Source: Vanilla planifolia (Eukaryota; Streptophyta; Magnoliopsida; Asparagales; Orchidaceae). From it: 64,000 nt of DNA. Each line of letters starts with the position of its first letter. Position 1 is the first letter of the stretch. A program made the position numbers and the translations under genes. Where the stretch lies: the NCBI GenBank assembly GCA_023846275.1, contig CM043869.1:37226737-37290736 (forward strand). The letters run 5' to 3'. Positions 1 through 12,000 of the stretch are shown piece after piece. The notes beneath the pieces were generated by a model. The model had not been told where the DNA came from and did no database searches. It worked only from the letters and a program-made list of their open reading frames with translations.

Positions 1-539
1 CTAGAGATCTAAAATCAAATTTTTTAAGTTATGTTATTTGAATCTTTTGATCTGAAATTGAATAATAATATTCTACTCTTAACGATAATTATCACAAAAT
101 TATGTTTTTAGTTATTAATATATATTTGAGGTTTTGTGTATGTATAGTTTTAAATTATAAATATAATTATTTAAAACAAGAATCAAGCACTTAGAATTAT
201 ACAAAACTCTTACTCTTTGATGGTTCAACTTATAGATCTTGGCGCATTGAAAAACAAAAACTCTTCATAACAACTAAATAACATTAAGTTAGTTGTTATT
301 TATAATTACATAGGTTAAAACGTTAAACCTTTGCCCTTTTCAAACTTGACAATAAACAATTCTAGATTAAATCCAAGATTTAAGTTAATGAAATTATATT
401 TAAAATAAGTCATGATCTTTATTGCATAATGATTATATAATTACAATACATAATATTGCACTTATATTATTTGTATTTTGATTTAAAGCTATAATTGAAG
501 TTTAAAGTTACTATGATATTGTATAAGTACAATGGGTCT

Positions 540-842
540 TATGTATAGATACGAAAGTGGTTTCGTTTTCTTATCAGTTCCCTCCATAGTTCATAGTTCT
601 GTTCTAGTTATGAATTTCCTAATTGGAGCTAACCACTGATGAATAGGAAACAAAAGACGCTGATTCACATAGTGACCTATGGCAAATATACGCCTTTGAC
701 CTCCACCCTCAACAGTTTGACCTAACCTCCTTTTGACAGGAGGGGAACCCACATCCTCACAACGAGGCAGCATAGGACCAAGAAATAGTCCTTTTAAACC
801 TCTCAAGACACCATGTTGTCTATGCCTAAGATTATAACACAA
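540..842 (-). pseudogene. Fossil mitovirus RNA-dependent RNA polymerase fragment
   Basis: The minus strand encodes about 80-100 residues resembling the mitovirus RdRp. I recognise a CEDVGSPPVKRRLGQ-like stretch, then GGGQRRIFAIGHYVNQRLL and a PIHQWLAPI segment, as found in the N-terminal/fingers part of polymerases of Mitoviridae (capsidless RNA viruses replicating in mitochondria). Related traces continue to about 540. Only a small part of the roughly 700-residue polymerase is present, and the piece is broken in at least one or two places. It is a dead non-retroviral RNA virus insertion; plant nuclear and mitochondrial genomes are known to carry such copies. It lies inside repeat copy A, at a point where copy B has only about 40 unrelated bases. 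Identification is from memory of the family and is fairly firm. Confidence 0.72.
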
Positions 843-969
843 ACTTGATTGTACAAGATATTAATATTATACGTTTATTATATGTTTTCTAAGAATTGAG
901 TATTCACTAGTATCATATGAGTACTAAACTCCTTTTATACGAGTACTCAACTTGTTTCTATTAAAATTT

Positions 970-970
970 G

Positions 971-998
<28 letters not shown>
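970..998. repeat. (TA)n microsatellite
   Basis: An uninterrupted run of about 13-14 AT dinucleotides inside the LTR-like repeat copy A. The corresponding place in copy B (about 15,235) has no such run, so it expanded after the copies separated. Confidence 0.9.
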
Positions 999-1001
<3 letters not shown>

Positions 1002-1644
1002 GTTATGGTCAGACATATATAATTAATATATAGTTTTAGCACGACTTTATCATAACATTGTAGCTTGGTTGTCTACTAAATAATCCTTATATAATGACAA
1101 AGTTCTATTATATATATTAATAATTGATACATCAAAGAGTACAAAATAAAGTATTGCATTTGTATGTTCACTTAATCAACAAATACATTAGTATCATACG
1201 AGTATGATCATTTATTTATTAAGTCTTAATATTATTAATCTATATTATCATTTGAAGATCAACTTATCATACTTGGTACAATTCTTTCTTACATAACATT
1301 TAGAACAAATTCTAATACAAAATTATCATACTACTATAATAAGTTTATTATGCATGTATGTCTATCATTTTAAGTTAGTTTAAACTAATTATTATATGAT
1401 CGTATAACAATTTGTCTTTATATTATCTCATCATATAACATTTTTCTAAGAGCTTGACTTGTAGTGAAAATAAATATTATAATATGGCAATCCATTATTT
1501 CATCTGTACATTTATCAGAACTTTTAAAATAAGCTACATTGTACTTATACAATTCTTATGATCATCTAATATAATATATATTAAACTTAAGTAATGTACT
1601 AAGAAATAGTGTTATACAATATAAAGATAATTGTAATTAAATGC

Positions 1645-2865
1645 TAAGTCATTTTGAGACAAATTATTAGTTGTATATTTAGATTATCAAGATAACCCTA
1701 ATTCTATTCCCATAGTCTTAATGCAATTATTAAAACATATTAATATGAACGAAATCCCAAGAACATAATGATTAAATCTAAACATCTTTGAAAACATTTA
1801 TTAGCTATTGCAAGTTTTGTAACCAACTTTGGGATTCACAATAGTATAAATAAGAGTAAATTTCAAAGAGAATAAATTAATAAAAATATATTACAAAATC
1901 AAAAAAAGAAAAGAACTCAACATGAAATTATATTCTTATAACTAGAGTTACTACTTGCTCACAACAACAAATCTTTCATATTTGTGTATCACTTTCATTG
2001 TGGGTAATATTGATAACATCTTATCCTCTTTTTAGTTTGGTGCCACTCTTGTTTTAAAGATTTAAAAGTATAAGATGCTTATATGTTTTGTTGTCGAAGA
2101 ATTGCAATATGTTTATATGTTGAAACTATTGTATTGTTTTTTGTCTTCTTTAAACACCATTATTTATAATTAATTTATTCTTACCAATTGTTACTAAAGT
2201 TCAATTTGATTAAAAGTGGATGTAAACATGAATTAGGCCAAACCACTTAACAAATTCTCTTCTAAGTCATTTTGTGACAACTTGTTGGTTGCATTATGAG
2301 ATTATTGAGACAATTCTAATTCTATCATCATCATCTTAATAAGATTATTAAACCATATTAATACAAAAAAAATCCCCAAGAACATAATCACTAATTTTAA
2401 ACATCTTTGAAAATTTTAATTAGTTATTGCAAATTTTATAACTTTGGGACTTACATTAGTATAAATAAGCATAGATTTCAAAAAGAATAAACTAATAAAA
2501 ACATATTGCAAAATTAAAAAAATGAGAAGAGCTCAACATGAAATGGCTAAAGTTGTTGCTTGCTCATAGTAACTAGTCCTTCATATTTGTGCATCAATTC
2601 TAATCATATTAATAACATCTTATCCTCTTTAGTTTGATGTCACTCTTATTTTATTTTATATTTTATTATAAAAGAACTATAATATGTTTATATTAACTAA
2701 AATTATTGTGTTACTCTTGATGTCTCCTCTAAGAATTATTATTTGTAATTAATCTACTCTTATCAAATGTGACAAGGAGGAACATTTAAGTGAAATCCCA
2801 ATCAATTTGACTAAGGATAAATGCAAACATAAGTCAAGTCAAACCACTTAACAAAATTCCTTTCA
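1645..2865. repeat. Tandem duplication of ~0.6 kb
   Basis: Two adjacent units, about 1,645-2,262 and 2,263-2,865, align along their whole length. Both start with TAAGTCATTTTG, share CCCAAGAACATAAT, AACATCTTTGAAAA, a TATA-like box, AACATCTTATCCTCTTT and end with AACCACTTAACAAA. The period is 618 bp. Many scattered substitutions and small gaps show the duplication is old. The unit is the promoter-like tail of repeat copy A. Confidence 0.8.
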
Positions 2866-3805
2866 CAATTCTTTATTTATCAACTATTTTATTCTTTTCT
2901 ATATAACTTAATATTACAATAATTATTTTTTTAATTATTTGAAAAAAACTAACAAAATATTGACATAATTTAATTATTTGACATTTCATTGAAATCACAA
3001 TTCACATCCCTTTTGTAATAATTAATACTTAATTCGAATAAATTTAATTTAAATTCAAACAAAATTTTACATAATGTTTTTAATAATTTTAAATATTTAA
3101 ACTTTTCTTTTATCCCATTCATAAGGGAATATTGTGTCCAAATCATATGAATTGCTAAGTTTTGTACCCCTCCTCCGATATGATGAAACATCCTTTTCTC
3201 TTAAGGAAAAAATGCAAGGCCAACGTCTTCACAGCTTGAGATTCAAAGCGATGTCTCACAAAACGTCAGATTCCAGACGCGTGGCATTAATCAAAAGTGT
3301 CACACACAAGCAGGAACTTGAACACTTGAAAGCATTTATTCCAAAAAAAAAAATGCAGAAAGACATCCATAACAACAATGAAGACTATGATGCCAATTTT
3401 TAAAACAAACTTATTTAACCAAATTATAATTCATATAAATATTTATCTTTCATTATATTTTTCAATATTTAATTTAAATAATAGCTGAGGTATTAGCTCT
3501 AATCAAGCTCGGGCTCAAGTTCAAATTAACTACTACTTGGTACTTGAGTTAAAATTTTAAATTTTAGAAAATAATAAAATAAATTACTTCAAAATTTATT
3601 TTACAATGAAATCCCTGTTCCTAAAAAATAGTTGCATGTCTCGTAAGTATAGCTGTTTGGGAGATAAACAACATTTCTATAAGGATGATTTTGTAAAGAG
3701 ATAGAGAGAGACAACGATAAGAATATATGGTGGGTGCCAATTAATTAGTTGATAACTATTAGCAGACGTGGAGAAAACGAATCATAAAAAAACATTCAAG
3801 AAATT

Positions 3806-3865
<60 letters not shown>

Positions 3866-4997
3866 AGAGAAGACTAACAAGAGAGAGAAAAATAAAGTTT
3901 ACTTTCAAGCAAAAAGTTGGCTTGAGATCATTTTACAAATCCTCGAAAGAGATCGGCGGATGCTATTAGGGATAAGGTGGTCTAGAATATCTATCATTAA
4001 AATTAAATAAAAATAAGAACTAATAATAATAAATAATATTAAAACACAAAAGCAAATTAACAGCCCATGGTTCATGACCTGATTGACCAGGAATTGGATG
4101 ATGTCCACATTTATATGATGATAACATTATCTATAAGATAGAAAAATGATGTGTATAAAAAAAATAAGTAAAATTTATAAATCAGAGAACTATTTATACA
4201 TAAATCGAACAAAAATGTCAACAAACAATAATTTAAAACGGACATGTTCAATCAAAAGATACATTATAATACTGAAATTTCTACAAAAGTATTCTCAACA
4301 GTTAAATAATAAAGATTCATTATTATTTAAAAACATTAATATTATAAACCCTTAGATGAACTCCAATTCACAATCACAAAATAAGAATATGCTTAATAAA
4401 TAAAAAGAAGCATTGAATTAGTAAAAAAAAAAAAAATAACACCCAAAACCTAACATCTAAAAGCTTTGGAATATGTTCCTCATCTGAAGCTTATGATATA
4501 TGCATGAAATTTAGAAAGTTCACTTGAAGATTCAAGTCTTTGATCAAGATGGCAATCTATCCTTGACATAAACATATAAATTCATCAGTTTGACTATCAA
4601 CTACTATAGATGTTTTAGTAGACATTGGTGTTGTGATCTCATTTCTGTAGTTAATAGATCAAGCAAATCATATAAGTTTAGATATTGGGAAACCTTCTAA
4701 AATATCAGATTCCAAACACTGGGAGAGCTTTACATACATAAGCAAACATTCTTTATGCAAAGTCTGCAAAAAAAAACAATAGACTATACTAAAATTGCAT
4801 AGAGGTAGTAAAGCGCTAATAAAAAGTTGTATCAAATCTGGTAGGAATAGAATTAATTATAGCAACATTGAGCTAACATAGTCGACTTCCATAGATATAC
4901 GGGCTTGAAAGCACTGGAAACTGGGATATCAAAATGAGCATAATATATTTCACAGCATGTTGAATTCAATGATATTCAATAGACAACACATACCAGT
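2866..4997. other. Intergenic stretch, no supported gene
   Basis: Mostly AT-rich. An open frame at 3,134-3,403 (plus, 89 codons) sits in a locally less AT-rich patch (3,120-3,400). Its product starts MSKSYELLSFVPLLRYDETS, is lysine-rich towards the end, and matches no family I know. There is no clear promoter or splice support, so I do not call it a gene. Other short frames here look accidental. Confidence 0.5.
3809..3877. repeat. (AG)n microsatellite
   Basis: A perfect run of AG dinucleotides from about 3,809 to 3,851, followed by imperfect AG-rich sequence to about 3,877. Confidence 0.95.
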
Positions 4998-7900
4998 TCA
5001 TGCAGAAGCAAAGGGAAATTTTTGTTCAACAGGAGCTCCTTTGTGAGCTTTGCATGCATGTATAGCGGAGCAAATGTCAGTTTTCTCAAAAAATTTCTCA
5101 GTGTGCGCAAGGATGATTGGACCATATTCGAGAACCAACTTATTGCACTGTAGAGATAAGCGTAAAGAACTAGTCTTATCAATAAAATCTAAGCTAAGGG
5201 ATACAACAAAACACAACATTGGTTAGTTTGATTGTGCAAATAATTGCATGATTCGATATGAGCATTTGTTAAAGATGTAATCACTACAGTTGAAAATGCT
5301 ATACTATCAGTTGGTTCTTGAACATTAGTTGTTTATTTTAAGTATATGTGTGCATTATATTGAAGAATTGAATAAACATCAATCAGATGATTTGGTTCAG
5401 TTTTATGTAAAAAGTTTGATATATTTTTATTTTTTTATTTTTGATTTGATTTTTCAATCTAAAAAACAAAGCCTACCGACAAAACCAAACCAATGTGTAT
5501 GCCATATTTTCATTCAGCATTTTTTGTTTGGTTTTACAGTTTTTAGTTATCTTCTAGTTTAGAATTTGATTTTCAGATCCTTGATTCGAGCTGTTAACCA
5601 AACTCTAAACAAGTCCAATGCTTTAGGTTGGTTCAATTTCGAAAAAAAAGTTCGATCTTTTGATTTAGTTTAATGTGTTTTTTCTTTTTTTCCTTTGACG
5701 AAATTCAGTTCAGTTCGATTTTAGTTTTGCCTAACCGGACTGACCAATTCGACCAATCTGTTAACCAAACCAACTGATTACACACTGTTAGTCCTTGAGA
5801 AAATAAAAACCGACGACTTTTCTGCTCATTGCACATAGCTAGCTTACAAACATAAAATTATGTATTTAGGATTTGCTTTGAGACTTATTGACAAATTCTA
5901 TTTATTTGCCATACTCTCCAACCAAGGTTGCAAAGAGCTCACCTGATTGGCAAAATCCTCCACCTGGTTACAAACTTTGAGAATAGCACGAATCGTCTCA
6001 ATCTGCAGATATCACACGCAGGAAAAATCAGAAAACAGAAAAAGACCAAAAATATTTTTCTGATTTAAAAAAAATGCAATTCAATTTGGGTTGATGTGCT
6101 TTGTACTAATCCGGAGAAAAGACAAATATAACAGAACTGGTAGCTACTACAAGCTCTCATCAAAGCACAAACACTATTACTTTGGAATAAGAAAACAGAA
6201 TCATAAGCATTGGAAAAACAATCTCAATGCAGGAAACTAAAAGAACTAAATACAAGATATAATTAATTAATCATCTCTTACAAGAAAAGATTAAGACAGA
6301 ATGACTAAGTATTATATACTAAACATTAGAACAAAGGGAGTATGGTAGTATCAAGTTGAGTGTTTAGCTCACTTGTTGCACCACAACAAAGCTACTTGTT
6401 TTGATCTCAAAACTAGGCACTTCTATTTTGGCATTCTATTCTAAGTTATGATAAGCATTTTCCATGTTTGCATGGCATTAGCCATATTATGCTCAGGCGC
6501 ATTCTTACATGCAAGGTGGTTTTGTATGTGTTGAGAAGCATATAATTTAACATCGACACATTTAACATGGCTCTTCTTTATAGATAACAAAAGAAAAATA
6601 CAGATGCTTAAGAACTTCGTTTTAGCAGAAGCCCATTGTAATTCTGGCATGTCTTTTATGCTGTATTGAGGTGTAAAATAGATGTTAGCTTGCATTTGCA
6701 GTGTCTACAGAATTGATACACTACCTGTGTGTCAGGATCATCCAATTTAGTGAGAATTTCATCAACAACATTGTGGCAGAGTGTGCAGGGATTATCATAC
6801 TTCACTATATCAACAAATGGCTTGTCCTCGCATACTTTGACCTTTTCACAGAACAGTTTGGGCTGCAATTTATCAACCTCCGCAAAGAAAAGCTGTGTGT
6901 AATAGTCCACCAACAAAATGCACTGCAAAGGGGTTGATCAAAATTAGAAAAAGAAAATTAAATTATAAAATAACCACAAGGATGCAACAAAATTCTGTAG
7001 GAATAAGAATTTGACAAAGCATATCATCACTTGAAAGGTAAAGTAGAAGCAACCTTTTGCTTAAATGAAGGCAGATGGAAACAAGCATCATGAAGAGCAC
7101 CAATGATTTGAGTCCGTGTTTCATTTTCACGAAGAAAGAATGAAGCTTTTGTTATGAAGTCCTGACAGACTTGACACCATTGCCCATTGGCTGCATCAGT
7201 TGCTGCTGTAGGTACATTAAAGAAGGCAATGCAAATTAAGAGGAAAAAATGATCATGTAGACGAACCATCACTCCTCGATATCGCTCTTGTAAGCAAAGT
7301 GGAAGCACATATATGCCAATAAAGATTAAAGTTTGTGAAGAGATAAAAAAACATTACAAATTTCATATTTAAATGCTGAAGTCATTTGGATTTGTAATTA
7401 TTTGAATTTAGACTCAAAATTTAATAAATGCATTTAATTTTTTACAATTAGTGTTATATTGTTATATGAATACATAGGTTTCTTTCATTGATATTGGAGT
7501 TCTTAGGAATATTCATTTAACATATTTTGAAGAGTTGTCCTTTAATTTTATTTAGGAGTTTGATATTCATGGTGTCAATAAATAGGCCGTTTTTATTATT
7601 TGGATGGCAAAAACTAAGTGAATCTTTGCCTCCCAGCTTGTGAAGACTTTTTAATAACAAAGATTAGAGGTAGTAAGGGGTTGGAAGACACTAGGAATAC
7701 TTTGCTATCGCTATCATGCATATATCATCATGCCCATCAACATCATGTTAAAGCATTTCAAACTTCAACTATCTCAATTTTGAATTAATAAGTTTTATAC
7801 ATTAACTTACAATGATAATTTATACTTAAGAGAATTTAAGTGGATTGGACTTAACACTTAACAAAGTGAAGGAACACTGGCATATTTCGAAGGAGCTCAC

Positions 7901-10900
7901 CAAACACTCAAACAAAGAAATATTTGAAACCATCAATTAGAAACTCCAATCTAACCTGTCACATAAACAAGAGAATTGAGGAAAAGACATCATGAAACTT
8001 TATGAGATGAGAGAATGAGAGAAAAAGAGAGAGATAGAGAGAAAAGTATTGAGTTCAAGCATTAACAGACAAGAAGAATTTAGAAGTTACAATGTTATTC
8101 TTGTCAGAAATAACCCTTTTAGTATAGCAATAATATTTATTAAGAGATAAAAACAAGATTGTTTTTTTCTCTCGTCTCTCCAATACGGTTTTCCCAATAA
8201 TAGGGTGGTGACAAGGCATACGAAAAAAATATACAGTTAACATTGACACTTTGTTCCAAAGGGCCTTTGATTAGACCAATACTTTTTCCCTCCTTGACCC
8301 ATCTTCTGTCAAAATTGCTCCTGATAAGTTGGCCACTAGCTGTGGCTTCTAAGGAGATGCTCAAGTAAACAAATGAAATCCTCCGTATACCTGCCAACGA
8401 TAACTATATTCTATTTCTTATTGGAATATGCAAATTGATAAATGTAGTTGTCCAGTGGTATTTGAAGATTAACAACCAAGTCCAGTGAGAAAATAAAGAT
8501 TAATGGAGTTGTTTTTTAGTTGCTAGCGAAGCTCATGTGATCCATGCCATGATATCGATAGAATATTCCAACATGTATACTCATTTATACCTTGAAATTG
8601 GTCGTGTATATTTTTTATGGCAATTCATATGCTAATGTGTAAATTGACCAATACCTTATGACTATGCCAGCTAATTGGATAAAATAATACATGAAAGACT
8701 TCTGCTAATTCGCCAAGAGAACTAGTAAAATTCAAGGCATGCTAAAATAACAATCACCTCAAATGTCAATGTAATATTTTAAGAGCTGAAAATTCCTACA
8801 TGCAATATTTGTGCTTGAATTGCTACCTTCAAGGAAATACTGAAAGTGTCATTTATCATTGCCTATGCCACATACTTGAAGCTGAAGAAATACAGAAAGA
8901 TCTAATTTTAGTTAATGTGTACAATAACATCTTTCACTCACATTTTTTTTTTTCATAACAGTTACGTGATTCCTCCCCTTCTAGAATGATGACCAAAGCT
9001 AAATTCAATGAAAGATTTAACTAGCAAGCCAAATGGTGCCCTTGCTGTCCGCAAACACTCTATGATCCCCCAAAACCAATCAGCCAATAGGTTTCCATTG
9101 TGCATAATATGTATGCTCTAGTAATTATCCAGTTGTCTACTACACCAAAGCAAATCATTAAGTTCCCAGTAGATGTTGAATCATGAAGATCAACACTTAT
9201 TCATACAAAACAAACCATGGCATGGATAGGAGTTGTGGATTAAGATCTATGAAACATAGTATTAAATTTTTACATGACACTCCTTGAGAATGGAAAACGA
9301 AAAGGAAAACAAATATAAGGGCAAGCAGAGGTGAATAAGATAATTTCAAATCTATGTTATATCATACGATTTTGATTCAATTGCGTCCATTAAACATCAA
9401 AGAAACCCTACAAAGCATCTTTTTACTCTCGTCATAATGATTTCTGCCCTAGAGCACTTTTTTATGTTTGAGAAAACAAGAAAATTTAAGCACAAGTTTA
9501 TGATGCCCAAAGATCAACAAGCATAGTGTGTGACAAGCTGACAGTCAAGAAATTCATCTTTAGAACAGTGCGGCTTTTAGCAAGATTTTAGGCATAGGTA
9601 GATAGTAATCAGCTGAATCCAATGTTGAAAAGCAAGGGAACATCATGGATTTGTATATAAAACCCCATGGCTCCAATCTCCAAAAAAATTTTCTGAGGAC
9701 TTAAGGTCCAAAGTGCACAATTCCTCAATAATGGTTGTCACGTCTTAACAGTTATTCAATGTGAAAAAACAATTCACTTCAATAGTTATCTTTCAACATT
9801 ATTATTATGCTAAATAGAGGGTTAAAGTTATCTAAACCCAAAACAGACCATTTGCAATGAGTAGCAAGGCCAGACAATCCGTGGATTCAAATAATATTTA
9901 AAGAAAGTTTACTAAAGATGCTAGCTAATTGCTGTGACATAAAAGAACCCAGAACGCAGAAAAATTTAAAGTATTTACAGAGCTTGATCTATTTAAGTTC
10001 TCGATGCAAAAGTTGGTTTATCATAAGGATGTAAAGCGTGGATCACCCTTAATCTATATGGAAAATGTGTTCATTTACAACCTTCCCATACATAGGCAGA
10101 AAAACAACACAAATGCAAGAATCAACGAAAAGAGAAATTCAAGCCAGAACAGGCACAGGATATTCAGTTGCCAATGATGCACCCAACAACTTTATCTTGA
10201 TAAAGCTCATGGAAGATCCATAATAATTCACCTTCACCACAGTATCCGGATGTAAGTTTTTCTAACCAAGTTTGTGTTATGTACATGGGGCGTTTGGAGA
10301 GGCAGGGCCTGAAATAGACGGAGTACCACAGTACAGCAGCAAGATCATCTTGAACACAATGGACGGTATAGAGGTCACCGCCAAATTGGTGTACTCTAAA
10401 GCAAAACTCATTCAGCTTTGTGATATTATCTCTAAATTTATTCATGCAACATATTATCAAACCTTCCAATATTCCTCTTATTCATTGATTTTGCATACGG
10501 GTCAAAGCCATGATAAATGACCTTTCAAACATAAACTTCCCATTTTTTGGTAGGTTTTTATTTTTAGTTTTACTAATAATTTTTTACAACATGATGTAAA
10601 ATAGGAATTACAGAGTTTTTGATATGTGAATAGCTTTTTCTTAAGTTATGTCATCCACATTTGAAATTTAGAAGTACAAGAATGACAACCAATAATGCAA
10701 AATTTGATAGGGTCTATTAAGGCCTACACAAGGAATTAAATATGGAGGCATGATTGTTATTATACAAAAGACTTGAGATAGAGAAACATGATCGGTTTAT
10801 GAATTCAGGATATCCTTCAAGATCCAGTCAGGCCATGACCTATGAGGATTGATCTACAATGAGGTTAAACTTTTTTTTTAATGTCAACAAAGCCTCCAAC

Positions 10901-11790
10901 AAGGACAGATAAATCTTTACAAGGTTAATGGATAAGCCCATCAACTAGCTTCACAAAGCCAAACAACAACTAGTTCCCACTATCCTGCATTATCTGATGA
11001 TAACAATTCACTCCAATGGCTGCCCAACACCAACTATTCCATGTAACAAAACTATCCTCCAAAATCAGATCAAATTTGAGCAAGGGGAATAAAAAAATAG
11101 GTATGCACCTACTACATTTCATATCTACAGCTATTTACAATCAAAGCTTCTTAAAATTGCAAGCACTGACTTAAGAATTGAAAGGCCTCACCGATCAAAC
11201 ACCCAAAAAGGCATTCATTTAGGTCAATATCTTCTTCCAGTCAACAACTAGCTGCTCTCAAACATCTGCATCCATCCTTCTTTTCAAGTGGATCATTCTC
11301 TAATCAATAAGCAAAGGCTCACAGACCTCAACATCCACCAGTTCAGCAGAAAATATACATCATCGACCAAGAATATCAATTCTCTCCAAAACAAAACATT
11401 TTGGATCTTCAATTGTTGAACATGGTGATTGCTTGATGATCACTTTTTTATCCCTCGCACTCAATAATATTGCAGGGTGGCAGAGAATGCTTTAAACTAC
11501 CCATAAAGGCATGCAATGAACCTCACAAAATTCTTACAGAAGTTTGATTATCTCAACAATAATTATGTTAAGTGCATGCTAATTTCGAATTTGAGATAAC
11601 ACATATGGATGGTTTAATGCAATAACCAAGAAGCAAAAAAGAAAAACTACAAGCTAAAAGTTCATGAATAGAAAATTTGAAACAGAAATAAATTACATGT
11701 GATATCCAAGAACTCCACATTTTTGGCTTCAACTTTGCTGCAGCCAATAATCATGATTCCAAGAAAAATAAGGGCCATTTTGTAGCCCAT
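4998..11790 (-). CDS. Saposin B domain-containing protein (prosaposin-like)
   Basis: Five coding exons on the minus strand: 11,790-11,697, 7,205-7,054, 6,922-6,725, 6,002-5,943 and 5,147-4,998. All introns have GT-AG borders and phases agree, giving 654 nt and 217 residues, the usual size of plant saposin-like proteins. A hydrophobic signal peptide covers residues 1-22. Two SapB domains follow, each with its six cysteines: domain 1 at about 40-113 (Cys 42, 45, 76, 83, 107, 113) and domain 2 at about 126-200 (Cys 128, 131, 158, 169, 194, 200). Asn59 lies in an N-E-T glycosylation sequon. Such proteins pass through the secretory pathway, usually to vacuole or apoplast; in animals saposins load lipids for hydrolases, but the plant role is unsettled. 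The ATG follows TTGCAG by five bases, which suggests an intron in the 5' UTR. A GTATGT after the stop could be a 3' UTR donor. Confidence 0.9.
7206..11696 (-). other. Intron 1 of the saposin-like gene (4.5 kb)
   Basis: Donor GTAATT at 11,696 and acceptor CTACAG ending at 7,206, splitting a serine codon (phase 1). It is about thirty times longer than the exons around it. Most of it is AT-rich without recognisable genes. Two less AT-rich patches with overlapping open frames, at about 8,140-8,400 and 10,160-10,520, match nothing I know and may be remnants of inserted DNA. A GA-rich run lies near 8,012-8,044. Confidence 0.8.
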
Positions 11791-12000
11791 TTTATCTGCA
11801 ATTAAAAAACCATTTTCAATTTATCCAAATTTGACAAGCTATAATTTAACAATATTTTGCATGAGATAAGTTCATAAAAAATGAAATAAGAAATGCCATA
11901 TAAGAACACAAGCTAAATATACTTGGAGCATTGCATAATGATTGATGACATTAATAAAAGAAAGAAATTGAAGATATGGAATAAATTTATGATGACTATT

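Larger units (their letters stand above)
330..2865 (+). repeat. LTR-like dispersed repeat, copy A (tail duplicated)
   Basis: This AT-rich noncoding stretch aligns by eye with a second copy at about 14,840-16,600. Matching blocks include 480-535 with 15,005-15,060, 833-1,000 with 15,090-15,230, 1,021-1,130 with 15,260-15,390 and 1,380-1,500 with 15,690-15,800. Its last part carries a TATA-like box (AGTATAAATAAG near 1,843 and again near 2,458) followed by A-rich sequence, and ends near an ACTTAACA, which is what an LTR of a plant retrotransposon looks like. No coding sequence, primer site or partner LTR is seen beside it, so the family is unassigned. It is interrupted by the mitovirus fossil at 540-842, and its 3' ~0.6 kb is present twice (1,645-2,262 and 2,263-2,865). 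Confidence 0.55.

Noticed and set aside
6701-6937. Plus-strand frame over a saposin gene exon
   Set aside because: Antisense to exon 3 of the saposin-like gene, which has full splice and domain support.
8140-8397. 85-codon minus-strand frame inside intron 1 of the saposin-like gene
   Set aside because: The product (SLEATASGQLIRSNFDRRW...) looks non-random, but I could not assign it to a nuclear, organelle or transposon family, and nothing supports expression.
10272-10520. 82-codon plus-strand frame
   Set aside because: It overlaps a 101-codon minus frame in the same intronic island. Neither has a recognisable product, so neither is called a gene.
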